Assembly: GCA_964368075.1 (NCBI GenBank)
Contig: CAYJAD010000048.1
Location: 1 to 20,070 of the forward strand
DNA: 20,070 bases
Reading direction: 5' to 3'
Source: CAYJAD01 sp964368075
Lineage (GTDB): Bacteria > Desulfobacterota > Desulfovibrionia > Desulfovibrionales > Desulfovibrionaceae
Shown here: positions 15,585 through 20,070 of the stretch, piece by piece
How positions within the stretch are numbered: the stretch's first letter is position 1
Layout: each line of letters starts with the position of its first letter
The notes under the pieces: generated by a model
The model's input: only the letters and a program-made list of their open reading frames with translations
What the model was told of the DNA's origin: nothing
The model's database searches: none
Made by a program: the position numbers and the translations under genes

Positions 15585-16959
15585 AGCATATACAGGTTCT
15601 TTTCGTTTCAACAATATCATATTGCCCTAATTTATCAAAATATTTAAGAAAAGCATGCATTAAATTTTCAAGAGTATAGTGCGGAAAAACATCATCGCGT
15701 GCAAGAAGCATGCGCTCTACTTGGCTATCATTGCGCGGTACAAACTCTATAATAAGGCTTGCGCCATTTTTTAATAGGGAAGCAAAAAACTCTGCTTGCT
15801 CTTCAAAGCCAATGTGAGCACTAAAAAATAAATGATGAGTTAAGGCCAAAGCACAAATAAAATCAGCTTGGTAGCGTTGTTTAAAAGAAGGACGTTCCTC
15901 ACAAGCCCAGCCAATGGCTGGCGAAGGATTGGCCAAATCTAGCACTATAGGAGTAATGGAGGTGCAACTTTGTTCACGTAAATTTACATAGTGCTTAGCG
16001 ACGGCTGTGGCGTCAATGTCAGCTGCAATGACTGTTGTAAAATGATTAGCCAAAATAGCACTATACTTTCCTGTATTTGCACCAAAATCTATGGCTAAAC
16101 CTCCACTAAACTTTTCAGCAAAAGTGGCAGCAATTTCTTCTTTATTCTTAACAGCAGCATGGGAGTAATTCGTATCTGTATAGTAATCCACCCAATCTCC
16201 CATATTTTTAGGTGGTTTTATGCTCAATATAGTACGTTCAAGCGAACCAAGTAACTCTAATAGCTGTTTTGTGCTAAGCTTTGCCTTGTTTTTGTGTTGT
16301 ACCGCTTTGCGCCCATCTTCATATTTTTTTTCGGCTTTAGAATGTAAATGCAGATGCATTTGTAAACCCGCAGATAAAGATGCACGCACAGGCAAAAGCG
16401 ACCAAGCCAAATCTAAAGGAATACCGTCAATCCACTGAGCTGATAAACGTGATAAGCGATGGTCGAAGCTTTGTAAGGCAAGTGGAGCTAAAAAGTGCAT
16501 GCAAAATTGCCTGTACGCTTGCCAAGGTTCCGTTTCATGACGTTTTTCAAAAGAAAGAATGTCTATGAAAATAGGTTTACCGTTGACAAATTGAATATTA
16601 TAAGCCGAAGCATCTTTTAATGTCATCTGATGCTCAAGGGCAATTTTTTCAATTTTTAGTGTAAGTAAAGCTGCATCACGCAATTGAGGAAAAGACCATT
16701 CATATGCATATGATATAAAGGGAAGTTTTTTGGTGCTCAAAACCTTCCATGCCTGTATATGACTAGGTATATTTTCGGCACATGCAATAGTGAAAGGAAG
16801 CATGAGTTCTTGATTTACTAAAGTATCAAATAGCTTAGATGATACAGCGTGATTCCAATGTTCTTGGTAAATTTCATTCACTGTACGCAATACCACATCT
16901 TCGCCCACAAAAACTTGGCCACAGGGGTCGCGAAAAGAAGCTTTATCCCTTGTTTGCAA
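15568..16959 (-). CDS. Class I SAM-dependent methyltransferase with kinase-like N-terminal half
   Basis: From a TTG at 16959 this is 463 residues. The C-terminal half is a Rossmann methyltransferase: motif I DFGANTG at about 291-297, an acidic motif II residue in AADID near 314-316, and a later ALALTHHLFFS segment. The N-terminal half contains KDASAYNIQFVNGKPIFIDI, where Asp116, Asn121 and Asp133 have the D-x4-N...D spacing of a kinase/aminoglycoside-phosphotransferase catalytic loop. This is a resemblance only, and the domain may be inactive. The substrate is unknown. No ATG occurs before about residue 50. TTG at 16959 has AGGGG seven bases upstream and lies just after the upstream gene's stop; another TTG at 16989 overlaps that gene and lacks a good site. 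The family normally begins with a motif like RDPSGFVF, here RDPCGQVF, which fits the later start. Confidence 0.82.
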   Translation of the reverse strand: MQTRDKASFRDPCGQVFVGEDVVLRTVNEIYQEHWNHAVSSKLFDTLVNQELMLPFTIACAENIPSHIQAWKVLSTKKLPFISYAYEWSFPQLRDAALLTLKIEKIALEHQMTLKDASAYNIQFVNGKPIFIDILSFEKRHETEPWQAYRQFCMHFLAPLALQSFDHRLSRLSAQWIDGIPLDLAWSLLPVRASLSAGLQMHLHLHSKAEKKYEDGRKAVQHKNKAKLSTKQLLELLGSLERTILSIKPPKNMGDWVDYYTDTNYSHAAVKNKEEIAATFAEKFSGGLAIDFGANTGKYSAILANHFTTVIAADIDATAVAKHYVNLREQSCTSITPIVLDLANPSPAIGWACEERPSFKQRYQADFICALALTHHLFFSAHIGFEEQAEFFASLLKNGASLIIEFVPRNDSQVERMLLARDDVFPHYTLENLMHAFLKYFDKLGQYDIVETKRTCICFTKKD

Positions 16960-16969
16960 AATACCCCCC

Positions 16970-17197
16970 CTATGACTTGCTTTTTCCAATGCCCAAAAAC
17001 TTTTTTACTTTATCAATCATGCGCCCAAAAAAAGCTAACACTGCAATAATACCCTGTACAAAAGAACTGCCTGAACCAGAATCTAGATAGCCTGCATGGG
17101 CAAGGTCAGGGGGAGTACATATAAAAATAGCAAGAGTAAAAAAGAGCGTTAAAAATAGCATTTGTTGCAGAGTAAAAGAGGACTTTGTAAAACCCAT
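16970..17197 (-). CDS. Small secreted protein with YLDxGxGS motif
   Basis: This 75-residue protein has a signal peptide cleaved near residue 39 (DLAHA|GYLDSG). The mature part is GYLDSGSGSSFVQGI, a hydrophobic helix (IIAVLAFFGRMI), and a basic tail. From memory, small proteins with signal peptide, Y-L-D-P-G-T-G-S, helix and basic tail often sit beside alkaline-phosphatase-superfamily and methyltransferase genes like these; their function is not known. Here the motif reads YLDSGSGS. The ATG at 17197 is preferred over an in-frame one at 17281. It puts the signal peptide at the N-terminus, has GGTGG eight bases upstream, and leaves the candidate promoter (17280-17308) outside the gene. The methyltransferase start follows eleven bases after its stop. 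Confidence 0.75.
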   Translation of the reverse strand: MGFTKSSFTLQQMLFLTLFFTLAIFICTPPDLAHAGYLDSGSGSSFVQGIIAVLAFFGRMIDKVKKFLGIGKSKS

Positions 17198-17279
17198 TTC
17201 AAGCACCACCTGTATAATTTTATGTTGAAACATTGTAGAAATAACATCTACGATAAAACATGGAGAACATCCTCTTTGC

Positions 17280-17308
17280 ATTTACTGCATATTTCATAGA
17301 AATGTCAA
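17280..17308 (-). promoter_or_regulatory. Candidate sigma-70-type promoter for the YLDxGxGS-methyltransferase genes
   Basis: On the minus strand, a perfect TTGACA (17303-17308) is separated by 17 bases from GTAAAT (17280-17285), which matches only half of the -10 consensus. The predicted start of transcription is about 75 bases upstream of the small secreted-protein gene. The -35 and spacing are good and the -10 is weak. Confidence 0.4.
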
Positions 17309-17376
17309 TTAATAAAAGTGGGTATATATATAATGATGCCCATGCTACAAACCTAGGATACGAGAAAAAATATATA

Positions 17377-17461
17377 TAAGACTCCTGCACAAAAATTTTT
17401 ATACAAATTCTTTTGCAAATTTACAAAAATTTTATTGAGAAATAATTGTGCAGGAGTCTTA
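17377..17461. mobile_element. 85-bp palindromic MITE-like element flanked by TA
   Basis: TAAGACTCCTGCACAA at 17377-17392 and TTGTGCAGGAGTCTTA at 17446-17461 are perfect 16-bp inverted repeats around an AT-rich centre of 53 bases. Read as terminal inverted repeats beginning AGACTCCTGCACAA, the element is bordered on each side by TA, the duplication made by IS630/Tc1-mariner transposases. No transposase is present. It lies downstream of a secreted-protein gene and could also serve as its transcription terminator. Confidence 0.55.
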
Positions 17462-17503
17462 TGTATAGCATATGTTTTATATATATCGTAATTATAACAA
17501 ACA

Positions 17504-18115
17504 TTATTGCTCAGTAGTTTTTAAGCTAATAATGATCCATGTGTCTTTACCCTTAAATGTATGCGGTTTAACAATAGCTACAAAAGGCCCCATAATATCT
17601 TTTTCCTGACTAACGGCGTCATAGACAATGCCTTTTATTTGAATGGTACCATTAGCTAATTTTTTCGCTTTTTCTACTTTAGTAACATATGCACCACCGC
17701 CATCAGCACCTCCAAAATAATATTTACCATCTTTCCAAATAAAGCCCATAGATTCATCTGAGGGTTTTATTGAAGGAAATTTCGTAATAGTATAATCAAA
17801 ATATCTCTTGAGTACTTCTGCAACATACTTATCAGAAAGAGATAAACCATTTTCTTGATATTCTATTTTATCAAAATCAAAAATAAAATGATACCAAACA
17901 CCAAAATAAATCATTTCTGCTGGATTTTTTGGATTCAAAATTTCTTTTGCAGTGAAGTTTGTTAAATGTAATACGGTAAAAACATTTAAAAAATCACCCA
18001 TTTTTTTTAGCTCTTCTTTAGAGAATTCTTGTTTAGCATAAGATTTTGATATGCTAACACTACTTAGACATAAAAGCATGCTTACTACTAATAATAGTAT
18101 CGTACGTAATTTCAT
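17504..18115 (-). CDS. Secreted protein of unknown function
   Basis: I do not recognise the family of this 203-residue protein. A signal peptide is predicted to be cleaved after residue 27 (KSYA|KQ). There is a Cys within the hydrophobic segment, but the context LLCLSS is a poor lipobox. The mature part has a charged helix, an aromatic-rich middle (IYFGVWYHFIFDFDKIEY), a Gly-rich turn (GGADGGGAYVTKVEKAKKLANG), and beta-like strands at the end. It appears to be a small soluble periplasmic domain. GGAGG five bases before the ATG is a near-ideal ribosome-binding site. It is 138 bases from the DUF4037 gene on the same strand and may have its own promoter. The palindromic element lies 43 bases beyond its stop. 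Confidence 0.72.
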   Translation of the reverse strand: MKLRTILLLVVSMLLCLSSVSISKSYAKQEFSKEELKKMGDFLNVFTVLHLTNFTAKEILNPKNPAEMIYFGVWYHFIFDFDKIEYQENGLSLSDKYVAEVLKRYFDYTITKFPSIKPSDESMGFIWKDGKYYFGGADGGGAYVTKVEKAKKLANGTIQIKGIVYDAVSQEKDIMGPFVAIVKPHTFKGKDTWIIISLKTTEQ

Positions 18116-18253
18116 AATACCTCCCTATTGTAATAAAAAGTTTTATTTAATAAGACGACCTTCAAACACTCTGCCTAAATTTGATGCTGAAGCATATTTT
18201 TTATTGTTTTACACAAAAGTGACTTTAACAACGGCTGATAAACAGAAATATTA

Positions 18254-19216
18254 TTATGAATATTGTACACCATGGCTAATAGGTAAACTTCGCAGTTGCG
18301 GCAAAATAATACTGTTTTGCACGTGCTCTGCCTGCACCATAAGCCACGATTCATCTACGGAACTTAAATTCTGTGCTTGTAACAGTGATACCATATGTAC
18401 ACACAGGGCTTCCACCGCATCTGCTACGGTTTTAGGCATGTCTTTTTGCATGGCCATGCTTTGCTGCACATTATATAGTAAATCTGTAAAAATAGTTCCT
18501 TGTGGCAAAGTCTGTGCCGCCTTGAAAGCCCATTTATAAAAAGGCATATAGCGTTTATGCAGTAGAAAAAAAGCTGCCAAAGCATTTTCTATAAAGCGCG
18601 CATGGGATAACAAGGCACCTATTGTATCTTTGCGTTCTAGCAGACGTAAAAGATTATATTGCCCACTTTGTGCCATAACGCTAAACCTTGCTGCTAACTT
18701 TTTTTTGCGTATATCTTCGGGGTAAAAATCAAGCAACGTTTGACGAAAAGCACTAAACTTGCCTAGTCCATCATAAAAGACAGCTCCATTGGTACATACA
18801 GCCAAGAAATGTTCAGGAATGAGATACCACTCCTGCCATGCTTTGGGTGGCGCGGAATGATTAGTAAAGCGCTTATAAAAATCTTCTATGGCGAAAAGCC
18901 CCACACGCTGTCCTCCGTGCAAAGCCTGCTCATGCAAATGTGTTCGTACCGGAAAACCCATAAAGGTTTGCGGCAAGGCACAAAGAGCCTCGTGAATAAG
19001 CGGAGCAAGGGCGGGCATTTTTTCCTGAGGTAACCAAATGCAAAATCCGGCACCAAAGTCATGATCGCGCGAAATGCTATCATCAAAGCCAAAACATTCT
19101 GAGCCCTCCCCTACTAGTCCAAAGGCCAAGTTGTGCCAATGCGAACTTAGTGTTCTTTGTAAAAGGGGGGCGGCAGCTTCTTCAAAAAAAATCTGTGAAA
19201 GACGTAATCCTTGCAT
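18254..19216 (-). CDS. DUF4037 protein, nucleotidyltransferase-like
   Basis: This 320-residue protein matches, from memory, the DUF4037 family. Near the N-terminus it carries GLVGEGSECFGFDDSISRDHDF: Gly-Ser at about 38-39, then an Asp-His-Asp triad at 51-53. This resembles the GS...DxD core of minimal nucleotidyltransferases, with acidic residues that would bind a metal-nucleotide complex. The remainder is mostly helical. No signal peptide is present, so it acts in the cytoplasm. Target and nucleotide are unknown. It begins three bases after the stop of the DUF4125 gene, so the two are co-translated and presumably interact or act on the same target. Confidence 0.8.
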   Translation of the reverse strand: MQGLRLSQIFFEEAAAPLLQRTLSSHWHNLAFGLVGEGSECFGFDDSISRDHDFGAGFCIWLPQEKMPALAPLIHEALCALPQTFMGFPVRTHLHEQALHGGQRVGLFAIEDFYKRFTNHSAPPKAWQEWYLIPEHFLAVCTNGAVFYDGLGKFSAFRQTLLDFYPEDIRKKKLAARFSVMAQSGQYNLLRLLERKDTIGALLSHARFIENALAAFFLLHKRYMPFYKWAFKAAQTLPQGTIFTDLLYNVQQSMAMQKDMPKTVADAVEALCVHMVSLLQAQNLSSVDESWLMVQAEHVQNSIILPQLRSLPISHGVQYS

Positions 19217-19219
19217 AGC

Positions 19220-19786
19220 TTAGCCCTGTTGCTGATTTTGCAAAAGTTTTTCTTTTTCTGCCACATTGGGCAATCCCATGCGTTTATACATATTTTCATA
19301 GCGTTCAAGAGCAAGATTGCGCCCTTCTTTTTGTGCTTTGGCAATACAGTCAAGATAGCAGTCCAATGTTCTTTCGGAAAGAACTTCGATTTCGGAAGAA
19401 AAATAAAAGTCAAAACGCTGCAATTGCTGAGCAAATTGCAAGGGATATTCTTTAGCTAATTGCACAAGCCAAAGACGTTCTTCGGCAGTGATGGTCTGCA
19501 CTTTATCCATATTAGGCGAAGCACAGGGGATAAGATTCTCCATGCGTGCGTATTTTTCTAAAAGCAAATTACGCCCTTCATGAATGGCTTCCATAAGATC
19601 TTGTAGATAAGACTCCATATATTTATCTGAAAGTACAGAAAAAATCATCCACCGCCAATGACGAAACATTTCTGGATTTTGCTGGCAAGAAGCCGGGCCA
19701 CCATCATTTTTGACAGCTAAAAACATATCTAACTCGCATTCAATGACTTCTTTAATGCAATTTTCTCTGCGGTTTTGCTCTGTCAT
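19220..19786 (-). CDS. DUF4125 family protein with internal duplication
   Basis: This 188-residue cytoplasmic protein matches my memory of the DUF4125 family: a conserved DGGPASCQ near residue 28, followed by helical segments. Two parts of it are clearly related: residues 51-82 and 135-166 align without gaps at 15 of 32 identities, sharing VLS, YL, EGRNL and LE(K/R)Y..M. No catalytic site is evident; Cys34 and Gln35 in ASCQ are invariant-looking candidates. AGAGG six bases before the ATG supports the start. The DUF4037 gene follows after three bases. The pairing suggests that this is an accessory or substrate-recognition partner of the nucleotidyltransferase-like protein, an inference from context only. 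Confidence 0.8.
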   Translation of the reverse strand: MTEQNRRENCIKEVIECELDMFLAVKNDGGPASCQQNPEMFRHWRWMIFSVLSDKYMESYLQDLMEAIHEGRNLLLEKYARMENLIPCASPNMDKVQTITAEERLWLVQLAKEYPLQFAQQLQRFDFYFSSEIEVLSERTLDCYLDCIAKAQKEGRNLALERYENMYKRMGLPNVAEKEKLLQNQQQG

Positions 19787-20058
19787 AATCTACCTCTATT
19801 AGCCTGCTATGGGATTAAATATGTCGCAAGCATTACACACAAAGGAGAAAAAATCAAACAAGCTGCTCGCTGGAGCATCGCACGTGAAAGGGAGTGTATT
19901 AGATAGTGGCATCAGTCAAAAAGGTCAAACGACACTGTTTAAAGAACCTCTTTTGGCTTTTAATGATCCTCCATTTGACTTTAGCTATAAAATCATTATC
20001 TAATAAAATTGAATTGGACTTTTTTGCTAGTTTTTTTACGATTAAGAGGGAGAATACA

Positions 20059-20070
20059 ATGCAAAAGACA
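20059..20070 (+). CDS. Start of a plus-strand gene cut by the window edge
   Basis: ATG CAA AAG ACA at the very end is preceded by AAGAGGGA at 20044-20051, a strong ribosome-binding site about eight bases upstream. Only four codons are visible, so the product cannot be named. It would be divergent from the DUF4125 gene. Confidence 0.5.

Noticed and set aside
16960..16989. TTG at 16989 as the methyltransferase start
   Set aside because: It would overlap the upstream gene by 20 bases without a good ribosome-binding site, and adds ten residues ahead of where the family motif normally begins.
17198..17281. Upstream ATG at 17281 for the YLDxGxGS protein
   Set aside because: It would bury the signal peptide internally and overlap the candidate -10 element.
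18051..18539. A 162-codon plus-strand frame spanning the gap upstream of the secreted-protein gene
   Set aside because: It overlaps the DUF4037 coding region and the signal-peptide region of the secreted protein in antisense, and its Cys- and Thr-rich translation looks non-coding.
19809..20003. A 64-codon plus-strand open frame (MGLNMSQALHTKEKK...)
   Set aside because: It has no ribosome-binding site, occupies the divergent gap just before a well-supported start at 20059, and shows no recognisable domain. A real small gene is not excluded.
20014..20042. TTGGAC-17-TACGAT as a promoter for the gene at 20059
   Set aside because: Transcription would start about ten bases before the ATG, inside the ribosome-binding site; the T-rich spacer makes chance matches likely.

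Overview
The window is AT-rich bacterial DNA from a Gram-negative organism. Several clues suggest a low-GC member of the Desulfovibrionaceae, though no marker gene settles this: a DUF4125/DUF4037 gene pair, a C-rich hairpin repeat at the left edge of a type I associate with Desulfovibrio genomes, and a short repeat with ends like AGGCTGTTGAAAAA. No rRNA, tRNA, CRISPR array or complete transposase was seen.

Layout. (1) 26-6501, minus strand: a complete NHLM-type peptide export operon. In transcription order it has a double-glycine-leader precursor, an HlyD-like adaptor, a C39 peptidase/ABC exporter, and a second ABC exporter lacking the active peptidase. It ends in a hairpin at the left edge. 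No maturation enzyme is present, and the predicted 84-residue cargo has no cysteine. (2) 6502-7363: about 860 bp without a convincing gene, holding several inverted repeats. (3) 7364-12582, plus strand: five consecutive genes for exported or membrane-anchored proteins. They encode a leucine-rich-repeat protein, an unrecognised secreted protein, a Sel1-repeat protein, a Ser-rich membrane protein and an ankyrin-repeat protein. (4) 12613-17197, minus strand: a five-TM sulfatase/LTA-synthase-like protein with a TPR-type C-terminus, a methyltransferase with a kinase-like N-terminal half, and a small secreted protein of the YLDxGxGS type. A 128-bp MITE-like repeat splits this set. (5) 17377-18115: an 85-bp palindromic element between TA dinucleotides and a gene for an unrecognised secreted protein. 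(6) 18254-19786, minus strand: the DUF4125-DUF4037 pair, the latter carrying a nucleotidyltransferase-like signature. (7) 20059 onward: the first four codons of a plus-strand gene cut by the window edge.

Working together. Region 1 should cut the precursor after IVGG and export the core across the inner membrane; the outer-membrane channel must be encoded elsewhere. Region 3 looks like a set of periplasmic or surface proteins built from protein-binding repeats. Region 4 looks like an envelope-modification locus acting on an unidentified polymer or lipid. The best candidate for something undescribed is the exporter with its single unusual cargo, next to a long apparently non-coding region and the repeat-protein cluster.
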